DNA of 64,000 bases from Microbacteriaceae bacterium (lineage in GTDB: Bacteria > Actinomycetota > Actinomycetes > Actinomycetales > Microbacteriaceae): NCBI GenBank assembly GCA_027491295.1, contig JAIXWK010000001.1, positions 1-64,000 on the forward strand. Reading direction: 5' to 3'. This document shows, one piece after another, positions 36,378 to 44,703 of the stretch. Every line of letters begins with the position of its first letter. Position 1 is the stretch's first letter. The translations under genes were made by a program, and so were the position numbers. The notes under the pieces are model-generated. The model made no database searches, was not told the origin of the DNA, and saw nothing but the letters and a program-made list of their open reading frames with translations.

Positions 36378-37688
36378 TCAAGCTAACTCTTGGAGATGTT
36401 CAAGTCCTTCGCCGACCGCAATCAGAGATGACGGTGAAGTGATGATTCTTTGGGCGATCTTCTGCACATCCGACAGAGTTACCGAACTAAATCGCTCCAT
36501 GACCTCAGAGACCGAGAGATACTCCCCGGTGCCGATCTCAGCCGATAGCAAGCGATTCATGCGGGCGATAGAACTCTCGTATCGAAGCGCTAGGCCGCCA
36601 GTGATGTTTCCCAGCGCTAGATCATATTCAGCCTGGGTCACGCCGTTGTCTGCAAGCTCCTGGAAGATCTCCCACATCAGTTTGGTAACAACGACAGCAT
36701 TCTCCGGATTGGTGCCGGCATAGAGGCCGTAGTAGCCGGCATCGGCATAGCCCTGCTGGTAAGAGTAGGTCGAGTATGCCAAGCCACGCTCTTCGCGAAT
36801 GGCCTGGTAGAGCCTGGACGACATTCCACCACCCAAGATGGTGTTCATGATTCCTAGGGCGTACCTAGCTTCATCGTTTCCACGAATGCTCTGGAAACCG
36901 AGAAGAACGTTTGCCTGCGCCACATCCTTTTCGATAAATCTAAACTTCTCAGCCTGTCCCAGTTCCGCATCAAACTGAGCTCGACGAGCATTTGGGCTCG
37001 AAGCTGCCTGCCAATCAACTCGAGCAAGCTCAGTGTTTACCAGCTCGACTACCTGCTCGTGACTGGCACCGCCGGCGACCGTGATCACTAGATTCTCTGG
37101 TCGGTAGTGCTTCAGATAGTGCTCAAACACCGAATCGCGATCAACAGCGTTGATGGTGTCCGGGGTGCCGCCGATTGGTCGGCCAAGTTCGTGATCTGGC
37201 AGCAGAGCTTCGGCTAGAGCTTCGTGAGCGACATCCTCAGGATCATCGTCATTCATCGCAAGCTCTTCAAGAATTACAGTTCGCTCGACAGTGAAATCTG
37301 AATCGTCGATTCTCGCCGAGGTGAACATGTCCACCAACAAATCCATCGCCAAAGGCAAAGCCGAGTTTTGCACTCTGGCGTAGTAACTGGTGTATTCCTT
37401 AGCGGTTGCGGCATTTGAGGATCCGCCCACCGCATCAAAAGCCACCGAGATGTCTTTTTGACCCCGGCGCTTGGTGCCTTTGAACAGCAGGTGCTCTAAA
37501 AAGTGGGTCGAGCCAAAGTGACCGCCGGTCTCATCCCTAGAGCCAACCGCAACCGAGGCGGAGATGGCGACAGAGGGTGCACCGGGGACTTCCTCGGTCA
37601 AAATGCGAACACCGCCAGGCAGCACCGAGCGAGAAACCCGGGCTGCCTCAGCGGTGAACGACTGTGACTTATTTAGTTCGAAGAGCAA
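36378..37688 (-). CDS. M16-family zinc metallopeptidase
   Basis: A 436-residue insulinase/processing-peptidase-type protease. The inverted zinc motif HFLEH is at 62-66 (STHFLEHLLFKGTKRR), with the third ligand glutamate expected in NAATAKEYTSYYARV (about 92-106). It has the two alpha-beta halves of a single-unit M16 protein. The gene lies 3 nt after pnp and begins with TTG at 37688. Such a gene commonly follows pnp in actinobacteria; its substrate is unknown. Confidence 0.92.
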   Translation of the reverse strand: MLFELNKSQSFTAEAARVSRSVLPGGVRILTEEVPGAPSVAISASVAVGSRDETGGHFGSTHFLEHLLFKGTKRRGQKDISVAFDAVGGSSNAATAKEYTSYYARVQNSALPLAMDLLVDMFTSARIDDSDFTVERTVILEELAMNDDDPEDVAHEALAEALLPDHELGRPIGGTPDTINAVDRDSVFEHYLKHYRPENLVITVAGGASHEQVVELVNTELARVDWQAASSPNARRAQFDAELGQAEKFRFIEKDVAQANVLLGFQSIRGNDEARYALGIMNTILGGGMSSRLYQAIREERGLAYSTYSYQQGYADAGYYGLYAGTNPENAVVVTKLMWEIFQELADNGVTQAEYDLALGNITGGLALRYESSIARMNRLLSAEIGTGEYLSVSEVMERFSSVTLSDVQKIAQRIITSPSSLIAVGEGLEHLQELA

Positions 37689-37691
37689 TGC

Positions 37692-39911
37692 TTACTCTGC
37701 TTCCGCAGCGCTTTCTTCGCCCTCGACAACTGGAGCAAGCGATAGCTTGCCGCGGTCATCGACCTTAGTGATCTCAACCTGAAGCTTCTGACCAACCTCG
37801 AGAATGTCTTCAACGTTCTCGACGCGCTTTCCGCCAGAGATCTTCTTGAGCTCTGAAACGTGCAGTAGGCCATCCTTGCCAGGCATTAGCGAGATGAAGG
37901 CACCGAAGGCAGCAAGCTTCACAACGGTACCTAGGAAGCGCTCACCGATCTCAGGAACGTGGGGGTTTGCAATGGCGTTAATCGCAGCCTTTGCAGCCTC
38001 AGCACTCTCACCATTGGTTGCACCAATGTAGACCGTTCCGTCATCCTCAATCGAGATGTCGGCTCCGGTGTCTTCCTGGATCTGGTTGATCATCTTGCCC
38101 TTTGGACCAATGACCTCGCCGATCTTGTCAATCGGGATCTTCACCGCGATAACGCGAGGGGCGTAAGGAGATAGCTCGTCTGGCTCGTCGATTGCCTCCA
38201 GCATCACGTCGAGGATGTAGTTTCTAGCTTCCTTGGCCTGAGTTAGAGCACCGGCAAGAACCGAAGCTGGAATTCCATCCAACTTGGTGTCCAACTGGAT
38301 AGCGGTAACGAACTCGCGAGTACCGGCAACCTTGAAGTCCATATCTCCAAGTGCGTCTTCTGCACCCAGGATATCGGTCAATGCTGCGTACTGAACCTTG
38401 CCGTCAACAGTGTCTGAGATCAGACCCATTGCGATACCAGCAACTGGGGCACGAAGTGGCACACCAGCGTTTAGTAGCGAGAGGGTTGAAGCACAAACCG
38501 AACCCATCGAGGTTGAACCGTTTGAGCTAAGAGCCTCGGATACCTGACGAATTGCGTATGGGAAGTCCTCACGCTTTGGCAGTACCGGCACAAGTGCACG
38601 CTCTGCCAATGCTCCGTGACCGATTTCGCGACGCTTTGGAGAACCAACGCGACCAGTCTCACCGGTGGAGTAAGGAGGGAAGTTGTAGTGGTGCATGTAG
38701 TGCTTTGAGATCTCTGGGGTCAAAGCGTCTAGCTGCTGCTCCATCTTGAGCATGTTCAAGGTGGTGACACCAAGGATCTGGGTCTCACCGCGCTGGAAGA
38801 TTGCTGAACCGTGGGTGCGAGGAATAACTGCAACCTCTGCGTCCAGGGCACGAATGTCGCGAAGACCGCGACCATCGATGCGGATACCCTCTTTTAGAAC
38901 ACGAGTGCGCATGACCTTCTTGGTCACGGACTTGTATGCTGCGGAGAACTGAGGCATCTGCTCTTCGGAAAGTACAGAAACCATCTCCTCCTTGACCTTG
39001 GCCTTTAGGGCGTCGTCCTGCTCCTGGCGCTGCTGCTTGTCGGCAATCTGGTAGACCCGAGCAAGCTCGGTCTCAGCTGCCTTGGAAACTGCTGCGTAAA
39101 CCTCATCGGAGTAAGGCAAGAACACTGGGAAGTCTGCGGTTGGCTTAGCTGCCAACTTTGCAAGCTCAACCTGGGCGCGAACCAATTCCTTGATGAATGG
39201 CTTTGCTGCCTCTAGACCCTGTGCAACGATCTCCTCGGTAGGAGCGATTGCACCGGCTGCGATTAGGTCCATCGAACCCTCGGTAGCCTCAGCCTCAACC
39301 ATCATGATTGCAACGTCTTCCTTGCCATCTTCGATGACAACGCGACCTGCAACAACCATGTCGAATACAGCCTTTTCTAGCTGCGAGTACTTAGGGAATG
39401 CGACCCACTGGCCATCGATAAGTGCAACGCGAACACCGGCAACTGGACCGGAGAACGGAAGACCTGCAAGCTGGGTGGACATCGAGGCTGCGTTAATTGC
39501 AACTACGTCGTAGAGCTCATCTGGCTCGATAGACATAACGGTCACAACAACCTGGATCTCGTTGCGAAGACCATCAACGAATGATGGGCGAAGTGGGCGG
39601 TCGATCAGACGAGCAGCCAAGATAGCTGCGGTCGATGGGCGACCCTCACGACGGAAGAATGAACCCGGAATCTTTCCTGCTGCATACATACGCTCTTCAA
39701 CGTCGATGGTTAGTGGGAAGAAGTCGAACTGGTCCTTTGGCTGCTTGGATGCGGTGGTTGCCGAAAAGAGCATGGTCTCTTCGTCAATGTAAACCGCTGC
39801 GCTACCGGCTGCCTGCTGGGCTAGACGCCCAGTCTCGAAGCGGATTACGCGCTTGCCGTGCTTGCCGTTGTCAATAATTGCTTCTGTTGCTTTGATTTCT
39901 GGGCCTTCCAT
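37692..39911 (-). CDS. pnp: polyribonucleotide nucleotidyltransferase
   Basis: 3'-5' phosphorolytic exoribonuclease. The 739-residue protein has two RNase PH domains (about 15-230 and 330-550, the second with [17 protein letters not shown] and [11 protein letters not shown]), an all-helical linker (about 250-325), a KH domain (about 580-640, [13 protein letters not shown]) and an S1 domain (about 645-720), with a short acidic tail. A GGAGGGG site precedes the ATG. The leader has two perfect hairpins that may be targets of autoregulation. Confidence 0.97.
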   Translation of the reverse strand: MEGPEIKATEAIIDNGKHGKRVIRFETGRLAQQAAGSAAVYIDEETMLFSATTASKQPKDQFDFFPLTIDVEERMYAAGKIPGSFFRREGRPSTAAILAARLIDRPLRPSFVDGLRNEIQVVVTVMSIEPDELYDVVAINAASMSTQLAGLPFSGPVAGVRVALIDGQWVAFPKYSQLEKAVFDMVVAGRVVIEDGKEDVAIMMVEAEATEGSMDLIAAGAIAPTEEIVAQGLEAAKPFIKELVRAQVELAKLAAKPTADFPVFLPYSDEVYAAVSKAAETELARVYQIADKQQRQEQDDALKAKVKEEMVSVLSEEQMPQFSAAYKSVTKKVMRTRVLKEGIRIDGRGLRDIRALDAEVAVIPRTHGSAIFQRGETQILGVTTLNMLKMEQQLDALTPEISKHYMHHYNFPPYSTGETGRVGSPKRREIGHGALAERALVPVLPKREDFPYAIRQVSEALSSNGSTSMGSVCASTLSLLNAGVPLRAPVAGIAMGLISDTVDGKVQYAALTDILGAEDALGDMDFKVAGTREFVTAIQLDTKLDGIPASVLAGALTQAKEARNYILDVMLEAIDEPDELSPYAPRVIAVKIPIDKIGEVIGPKGKMINQIQEDTGADISIEDDGTVYIGATNGESAEAAKAAINAIANPHVPEIGERFLGTVVKLAAFGAFISLMPGKDGLLHVSELKKISGGKRVENVEDILEVGQKLQVEITKVDDRGKLSLAPVVEGEESAAEAE

Positions 39912-39945
39912 GGCCCCTCCTTTTCCTCAGCGCACGCGAAACGTC

Positions 39946-39994
39946 AACTTGCAATCGCAAGTTTGCTGCGTACTGGAGAAGGCCGATTGGCCTT
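39946..39994 (-). promoter_or_regulatory. paired hairpins in the pnp leader
   Basis: AACTTGC-AATC-GCAAGTT (39946-39963) and AAGGCC-GATT-GGCCTT (39979-39994), both perfect with tetraloops, lie 35-83 nt before the pnp start. In enterobacteria pnp is autoregulated through a cleaved leader hairpin; a similar use here is an inference. Confidence 0.55.
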
Positions 39995-40116
39995 ATGAAG
40001 TGCTGGTCGTCAGTAAAAACATCTGGGGGCGTAACCCAAAGATTTCCACCGAGGACCCGCCTTCGGGAACTCCTAGGTAAAGCCTAACAAGCAAACAGCT
40101 AAATGCCTAGGAAATG

Positions 40117-40151
40117 CAAGACCCCCGAACACACTGTGTCCGGGGGTCTTG
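40117..40151 (-). terminator. strong hairpin terminator after rpsO
   Basis: An 11-bp stem CAAGACCCCCG / CGGGGGTCTTG (40117-40127 with 40141-40151) with a short inner ACAC/GTGT helix, starting 14 nt after the rpsO stop. No long U-tract follows (GCATTTCC), as in many actinobacterial terminators. It separates rpsO from pnp. Confidence 0.75.
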
Positions 40152-40165
40152 GCGTAAATCCAAGA

Positions 40166-40435
40166 TTATCGACGAAGGCCTAGGCGCTCGATTAGTGAAC
40201 GGTAACGTGCGATGTCAACGTTCTGTAGGTAACCGAGTAGACGGCGACGCTGACCAACAAGTAGCAACAATCCGCGACGGGAGTGGTGGTCGTGCTTGTG
40301 GTCCTTTAGGTGCTCGGTAAGGTCAGCAATGCGGCGGCTGAGCACAGCAATCTGAACCTCAGGAGAACCTGTGTCGCCTGGCTTAGTGGCGTATTCCTCG
40401 ATGATTTGGGTCTTTACGGCTGCATCTAATGCCAT
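40166..40435 (-). CDS. rpsO: 30S ribosomal protein S15
   Basis: Primary 16S rRNA-binding protein of the small-subunit platform. The 89-residue protein has the family landmarks [37 protein letters not shown] split over 20-57, and [14 protein letters not shown] (about 58-71), ending GLRR. AAGGA precedes the ATG. It has its own terminator and a leader hairpin (40464-40486) that could support translational autoregulation. Confidence 0.98.
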   Translation of the reverse strand: MALDAAVKTQIIEEYATKPGDTGSPEVQIAVLSRRIADLTEHLKDHKHDHHSRRGLLLLVGQRRRLLGYLQNVDIARYRSLIERLGLRR

Positions 40436-40447
40436 TGCTTTTTCCTT

Positions 40448-40486
40448 TCCCTCGCTGCGCGGTGCTTGAAACGGGGAGTTTCAAGC
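40448..40486 (-). promoter_or_regulatory. rpsO leader hairpin with possible pseudoknot
   Basis: Minus strand GCTTGAAAC-TCCCC-GTTTCAAGC (40464-40486), a perfect 9-bp stem. The loop TCCC (40474-40477) is complementary to GGGA (40448-40451), which lies directly before the AAGGA ribosome-binding site. This resembles S15 autoregulatory pseudoknots in arrangement; the exact fold is inferred. Confidence 0.5.
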
Positions 40487-40522
40487 TCTCTGGATCCGCG
40501 GCCGTTACACGGCAACCTGAGA

Positions 40523-40551
40523 AGTCTAGGGAAAAAAAGCGATTTCGTCTA
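40523..40551 (-). promoter_or_regulatory. candidate rpsO promoter
   Basis: Minus strand TAGACG (40546-40551), 17-nt spacer, TAGACT (40523-40528). The -35 overlaps the DUF805 stop codon. Confidence 0.45.
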
Positions 40552-41136
40552 GGCGGTGGTTCCCTCATCGACCGAACTCAACGGAGTTGGCTCGACATAC
40601 TTGTTGCCGTCGTAGAAAGATCTGGTCGGTTTCAGCGCGAAAATCATGTGAATCACAAATACCGCGAACCCAAGGGCAAAGATCGGCGCAATCAAGAAGA
40701 TGATCGACATTAATACCTCAACTGGGAAATCCTCCACGGTTGGCATGGCGGCTCCGAAGTAGCTGGCTCCAATGGCAACTAAGCCAAAAATTGCAAAAAT
40801 CGAATACGCCACCGGCACCAAAAGCAAAAAGAGCCACTTCGCGCTAAATCCAGCGTCGTGGAACCTTCTGGCGCTCACCGAGAGGCCAGGAATGAAAAGT
40901 ATGAGGTTGGCCAACGAGGTAAGCGGAGTCGGAGCGCTGAACGCTGAATTCAAGACCGCTTCCAGATCCTCACTGTCGATCGGTGCAGCAGGCCAAATCA
41001 CGGTCTCGATAGTGCCCAGCACCAAGCTGAGCAAAATGGTGAACAGCACCCAGTACCAAAACTCAGAGCGTGAAGCCCTTCCCTTGAAGTTGAAATAGTT
41101 TTTGAATCCAGAAGCTATGGCGTCTACGAAGTTCAT
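40549..41136 (-). CDS. DUF805 family membrane protein
   Basis: A 195-residue integral membrane protein with the DUF805 opening (FVDAIASGFKNYFNFKGRASRSEFWYW, about 3-29), the RFHDAGFSAKW segment (about 91-101) and four predicted helices. It differs from common members by an insertion (about 45-70) after helix 1. Function is unknown. A TAGTCT hexamer (41143-41148) ends 6 nt before the ATG and overlaps the ribF stop, so a leaderless transcript is possible. Confidence 0.8.
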   Translation of the reverse strand: MNFVDAIASGFKNYFNFKGRASRSEFWYWVLFTILLSLVLGTIETVIWPAAPIDSEDLEAVLNSAFSAPTPLTSLANLILFIPGLSVSARRFHDAGFSAKWLFLLLVPVAYSIFAIFGLVAIGASYFGAAMPTVEDFPVEVLMSIIFLIAPIFALGFAVFVIHMIFALKPTRSFYDGNKYVEPTPLSSVDEGTTA

Positions 41137-41142
41137 GTAAGA

Positions 41143-41148
41143 AGACTA
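41143..41148 (-). promoter_or_regulatory. candidate -10 for leaderless DUF805 gene
   Basis: TAGTCT on the minus strand ends 6 nt before the ATG at 41136 and contains the ribF stop TAG. Confidence 0.35.
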
Positions 41149-42075
41149 CTCCCCGAGAATTTCGGATGCCTTTTCGACATCCAGAGTTATCTGAGCAATC
41201 AGCTCTTCAAGCGACGCAAACTTGACCCAGCCCCTGACCTGAGCAACAAATTCGCAGGTCACCTCAAGATCGTAGAGGTCCAAATCGGTCCGACCGATTA
41301 CATGGGATTCCAAGATCTTTGGCACCTGCCCGACGGTGTCGTTGGTGCCAACCGAGTGAGCAGCCGGGTAGCGAACTCCTTCGGCATACAGGTAGCCAGC
41401 GTAAACGCCATCGCCAGGAAGATAACCTTCCGCACTTCTAGAAATGTTCGCGGTCGGGAAGCCAAGGGTTCTACCAAGCTTCCGACCGTGCTCAACGATT
41501 CCGGTCACCTGGTGATTGCGTCCGAGAAGCAAGCTCGCAACCTCAACCTTTCCAGCATCGAGAATTGCCCTGAGATCAGTAGATGAGATTTTTCGACCTG
41601 CCGCCTGCACGTGCGCAACCTCGCGAACTCTAAAACCAAACTGCGGACCGAACTCCCTTAGGTCATTGACCGTCCCGGTGCCGTGGCTTCCGAACCTGAA
41701 GCCTTCGCCAACGAAGATCATCTTCGCACCGAGTGGTGAAATCACCTGCTCGATAAAGTCCTTTGGGCTGAGGTTTGCAAGCTCCTGAGTAAATGGCAGA
41801 GTCAATAAAATCTCCACCCCTGCCTCGGTCATTAGTGCAGCCTTTTGTCTGGGGCCAATAACCGGCCTTGGACAATTCTCTGGATCCAAGAGCGCCTTTG
41901 GGTGTCGATCGAAGGTGATTACAGCCGGCACCAAGCCAGCCTCCTCGGAATACTCCATTAGTTCGTGAAGCAGCTGCTGGTGCCCAAGGTGAAGACCATC
42001 AAACTTGCCAATGGCAATTGCTGTGCCAGGGCTTGTTTCAAGATCGATTTCAGCGGGGTTAGTTATTTCCAGCAT
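41146..42075 (-). CDS. ribF: bifunctional riboflavin kinase/FAD synthetase
   Basis: Makes FMN from riboflavin and then FAD. The 309-residue protein has the N-terminal adenylyltransferase domain with the HxGH-type GKFDGLHLGHQQLL (about 23-36) and a SSTDLRA-like ISSTDLRAIL, and the C-terminal kinase domain with GRTLGFPTANI (about 205-215) and a closing DVEKASEIL. It overlaps the upstream membrane-protein gene by 17 bases. In related bacteria ribF lies next to truB; here the pst cassette stands between them. Confidence 0.95.
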   Translation of the reverse strand: MLEITNPAEIDLETSPGTAIAIGKFDGLHLGHQQLLHELMEYSEEAGLVPAVITFDRHPKALLDPENCPRPVIGPRQKAALMTEAGVEILLTLPFTQELANLSPKDFIEQVISPLGAKMIFVGEGFRFGSHGTGTVNDLREFGPQFGFRVREVAHVQAAGRKISSTDLRAILDAGKVEVASLLLGRNHQVTGIVEHGRKLGRTLGFPTANISRSAEGYLPGDGVYAGYLYAEGVRYPAAHSVGTNDTVGQVPKILESHVIGRTDLDLYDLEVTCEFVAQVRGWVKFASLEELIAQITLDVEKASEILGE

Positions 42076-42451
42076 GGCGCTTCCTAAGCCAGATCAAACC
42101 AAGAATTGGAAGGAGTAGCGGTATAAAGGCGTAACCCGCACCGAAACTAGACCAAACCGAAGGGTGGGCAAAGTACTGCGGCAAAGCAAGGCTCAGCGAT
42201 CCAACCGCTATCACGCCAACAAGCTCAAACCAGATCGTGTAGAGCGCAATACGCTGCCATCTGGTCTCTGATTTGGAAAGCGAATATGTGGCCAGCAAAT
42301 AGACAACAGCAGAAATTGCAGAAAGCGAATATGCCAGCGGAGCTTGGTCAAACTCACGAATCAGCTGGTATGTAGCCCTCGCGGTAGCGGAGATGGCAAA
42401 GATCGCGTAGATAGCAATCAGCAGTCTTCCGACGCCGAGTTCACTTTTCAC
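42059..42451 (-). CDS. small four-helix membrane protein, unknown
   Basis: A 130-residue protein with four predicted membrane helices (about 8-26, 38-56, 67-88, 100-122) and no recognised domain. It ends in a basic RKRHAGNN tail. Position just before ribF suggests a conserved actinobacterial neighbour of truB/ribF, but I cannot name a family. The GTG start at 42451 has a TACGCT hexamer 6 nt upstream (42458-42463), so it may open its own leaderless transcript with ribF. Confidence 0.65.
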   Translation of the reverse strand: MKSELGVGRLLIAIYAIFAISATARATYQLIREFDQAPLAYSLSAISAVVYLLATYSLSKSETRWQRIALYTIWFELVGVIAVGSLSLALPQYFAHPSVWSSFGAGYAFIPLLLPILGLIWLRKRHAGNN

Positions 42452-42457
42452 GGGCTA

Positions 42458-42482
42458 AGCGTAACATTGCCACCTTGTGGCA
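42458..42482 (-). promoter_or_regulatory. candidate -10 and small hairpin after the pstS-like gene
   Basis: TACGCT (42458-42463) ends 6 nt before the GTG at 42451. Just upstream a perfect TGCCAC-AAG-GTGGCA hairpin (42468-42482) begins at the pstS-like stop; without a U-tract its role as terminator is doubtful. Confidence 0.35.
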
Positions 42483-43502
42483 TTACTCACTCTTGAGTGG
42501 CTCTATCAATACCGCTGCTGCCACGCGCAGATCCTCTGGAAGTGGCGAAAGCACTCCTGCGTTGATCTGCCCCTGAGAGTCAAGGCGAAGTAGGTAGCGA
42601 CCGTAACTGCGAACCGTCGGGTTGTCCTCACCGCACAGGGTTAGGTTGATTGTGTAGGCGGTTGGGGCCGGAGGGGTGACTTCGTTGAATCCAGGAAGGG
42701 TTTTTGGCTCAATGCTTGAGTTGTAAGCAACTGTTAGTCCGGCTTCGGACTCTTCCCACTCAAACTGAGTTCCAGCGGAGTCGAGCTGGAGCTTGTCCCA
42801 AATCTGAGCGCTCTCCGGGTTTCCGGCTTCAGTTAGGAAGCTGACGATTCCATAACCCGAGTAAGTTACGTTGCCGTAGCTCGAAAGTCTGATTGATCCG
42901 TCCTCAAGCGCATAAATCTCATCGACCTCAGGGCCGGTTGATTCTTCAATCGGCAGGTCTACCTGCTCGCCAAGCTTCTCCGACAACCAACGCTCCATGG
43001 CCGCAATGGCCTGGGCGGGAGCTCCAACGCTGAGCTTGATTGGGTCAGGGCCAAGGGTGGCAAAAGGGTTTTCAGCGGCAATTGCTGGGTCATCCCAGGT
43101 CGCGATTGCACCGGTGAGAATTCCAAAAATAGTTTCAGCAGAGAGTCCGATTTCGTAGTTCTCGCCGTAGTAGAAAGTTAGCGCTGCGGCATCGATGGCC
43201 AATGGCACATTCAAAACGGCTTCGCACTGTTCATTTGCCGACAGCGAAAGCCATGAGGAGCCGGCAGGAGTGTCGTTTACCTGAATCTCCATCTCAGGGC
43301 AAGAACCAACCAGGGTGCCGTTGATCTGGGCAACTGAGTCCGCAAGCAAACCTGCGTTTGCAAGCTCTAGCGGGGCATCTGTGCAACTCACAGTGCGCTC
43401 GGCTTCCTCGACCAACAGTGAAGCCGGAATTGGCGGGTCACAAGCGGTCAGAGTTCCGAGCGCTAGTGATGCTACCGATAGGGCTGAAAGAATTCGCTTC
43501 AT
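42483..43502 (-). CDS. PstS-like substrate-binding lipoprotein, degenerate
   Basis: A 339-residue secreted lipoprotein (lipobox LTAC, Cys21) with a PBP-like fold. The segment LSAETIFGILTGAIATWDDPAI aligns with LTPAVISGIYTGKITKWNDAAI of the neighbouring PstS when read in halves. The phosphate-contact motif (Arg-Ser-Asp-x-Ser-Gly-Thr in PstS) is replaced by KLSVGAPAQAI, so phosphate binding is doubtful. Four further cysteines may form two disulfides. ATG 43502 is chosen with AGGAG 9 nt upstream; the earlier in-frame start falls inside a terminator hairpin. It ends the pst cassette. Confidence 0.75.
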   Translation of the reverse strand: MKRILSALSVASLALGTLTACDPPIPASLLVEEAERTVSCTDAPLELANAGLLADSVAQINGTLVGSCPEMEIQVNDTPAGSSWLSLSANEQCEAVLNVPLAIDAAALTFYYGENYEIGLSAETIFGILTGAIATWDDPAIAAENPFATLGPDPIKLSVGAPAQAIAAMERWLSEKLGEQVDLPIEESTGPEVDEIYALEDGSIRLSSYGNVTYSGYGIVSFLTEAGNPESAQIWDKLQLDSAGTQFEWEESEAGLTVAYNSSIEPKTLPGFNEVTPPAPTAYTINLTLCGEDNPTVRSYGRYLLRLDSQGQINAGVLSPLPEDLRVAAAVLIEPLKSE

Positions 43503-43520
43503 GGTGTTGGTCTCCTGTGG

Positions 43521-43559
43521 AAAGAAAATGTGCTGGGGTGCAATAAGCACCCCAGCACA
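43521..43559 (-). terminator. strong intrinsic terminator after pstS
   Basis: A 13-bp perfect stem (43529-43541 with 43547-43559), loop of five, followed on the minus strand by TTTTCTTT (43521-43528). It lies 21 nt past the pstS stop and just before the PstS-like gene. Confidence 0.9.
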
Positions 43560-43580
43560 CTTACATACTTACTTTGGTAA

Positions 43581-44606
43581 TTAGTCGATCTTCGCTAGTA
43601 GCTTCTTAGCGGTCTCAAGGATCGGACCGGAAAGTGCTACGAAGTACTCTGCAGCAGCCTTTGAAGGTGCACACTCGGTTACGAAGTAGGTTAGGTAGTC
43701 GCGAGCTGCGTCACCCTTTGAGGTACCGTTCTTGGTTGGAGCGATTCCGTAGCTAACTAGAGACATGCTGTAAGCACCTGGAACCTTCTTGTTGTAGTCA
43801 AACAGAACCTGACCGGTAGTTGGCTTGATGGTCTGAGCAGAGATGAACTTCGCTGCAGTTGCAACGCTTGGCGCCACGAACTGACCAGAGCCGTTCCTCA
43901 CGTGAGCTGCAGGAAGGCTGTTCTTTACAGCGTCACCTAGGTCCACGTAACCGATTGAGTAACCAGTGGTCTTCACCGAGGTAACAACACCGGTCGAGCG
44001 GTTTCCACCGATAGCGTTTGCAGCCAAGCCGCCAACACCCTTGATAGAGGTAGCGAATGAGTCGTTAGCAACCCACTTCTTGTCCACGGTCTGGAACATG
44101 AAGTTAGCGAAGTTGTTGGTGGTACCAGAGTTGTCCGAGCGGTAAACCGGAACGATGGTCTGGTCTGGCAGGTTAGCGGTCTTGTTGTCTGCCTTGATAG
44201 CAGCATCGTTCCACTTGGTGATCTTGCCGGTGTAGATGCCGGAGATGACAGCTGGGGTTAGGTTCAAGCGAGTTACACCTGGAACGTTGTAAATCATCGC
44301 GATTGGTCCACCCAAGATTGGGATGTAGGTGAAGTTCTTAGGCTTTGCCTCGGTTGCACCGTATAGCGAGTCGGAACCTGCGAAGTCAAGAGTTCCAGCG
44401 CGGTAGTTGGTCTTACCAGTTCCGGAACCTAGGTTTGCGTAGGTAACGGTGTGGTCCTTGTACGCAGCAGTACAAGCTGTCTGAAGAGCTAGGGTGTAAG
44501 ACGCGCCACCGGCGGTAACGGTCTCTGCGAATGCAGCAGGCCCGACTAGAACAGTCGAAGCGACTAGGGCAGAAGCAGCTAGCGTGATGCGAAGCTTCTT
44601 GATCAT
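43581..44606 (-). CDS. pstS: phosphate ABC transporter substrate-binding protein
   Basis: Binds phosphate outside the cell for PstCAB. The 341-residue precursor has a type I signal peptide with likely cleavage after AFA (residue 27); there is no lipobox cysteine, unusual for a Gram-positive PstS. Phosphate-binding segments are visible: GSGTGKTNYRAGTLDFAGSD split around 60-79 and YRSDNSGTT (155-163). One disulfide is possible (Cys45 and a cysteine in TECAPS). It follows pstB by 97 nt that hold a PHO-like repeat and a strong ribosome-binding site, and is followed by a terminator, suggesting high separate expression. Confidence 0.93.
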   Translation of the reverse strand: MIKKLRITLAASALVASTVLVGPAAFAETVTAGGASYTLALQTACTAAYKDHTVTYANLGSGTGKTNYRAGTLDFAGSDSLYGATEAKPKNFTYIPILGGPIAMIYNVPGVTRLNLTPAVISGIYTGKITKWNDAAIKADNKTANLPDQTIVPVYRSDNSGTTNNFANFMFQTVDKKWVANDSFATSIKGVGGLAANAIGGNRSTGVVTSVKTTGYSIGYVDLGDAVKNSLPAAHVRNGSGQFVAPSVATAAKFISAQTIKPTTGQVLFDYNKKVPGAYSMSLVSYGIAPTKNGTSKGDAARDYLTYFVTECAPSKAAAEYFVALSGPILETAKKLLAKID

Positions 44607-44679
44607 ATGTTTCTCCTTTATAGGTGTCAGAAATAAGACAACTCAAATTGTTGGACAGGTGTGTGAAGTTAGGCTGTTT

Positions 44680-44701
44680 TTTTTATTAACTGCAGGTTAA
44701 C
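44680..44701 (-). promoter_or_regulatory. PHO-box-like direct repeat upstream of pstS
   Basis: Minus strand GTTAACCTGCA followed by GTTAATAAAAA: two contiguous 11-nt units starting with GTTAA. The first closely matches the units before pstC (GTTAACCTCAT). It lies just past the pstB stop. Confidence 0.55.
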
Positions 44702-44703
44702 AA

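Noticed and set aside
44670-44685. Plus-strand poly-T run (TTTTTTTT) near pstS
   Set aside because: No hairpin precedes it on the plus strand; it belongs to the AT-rich pstS promoter region.
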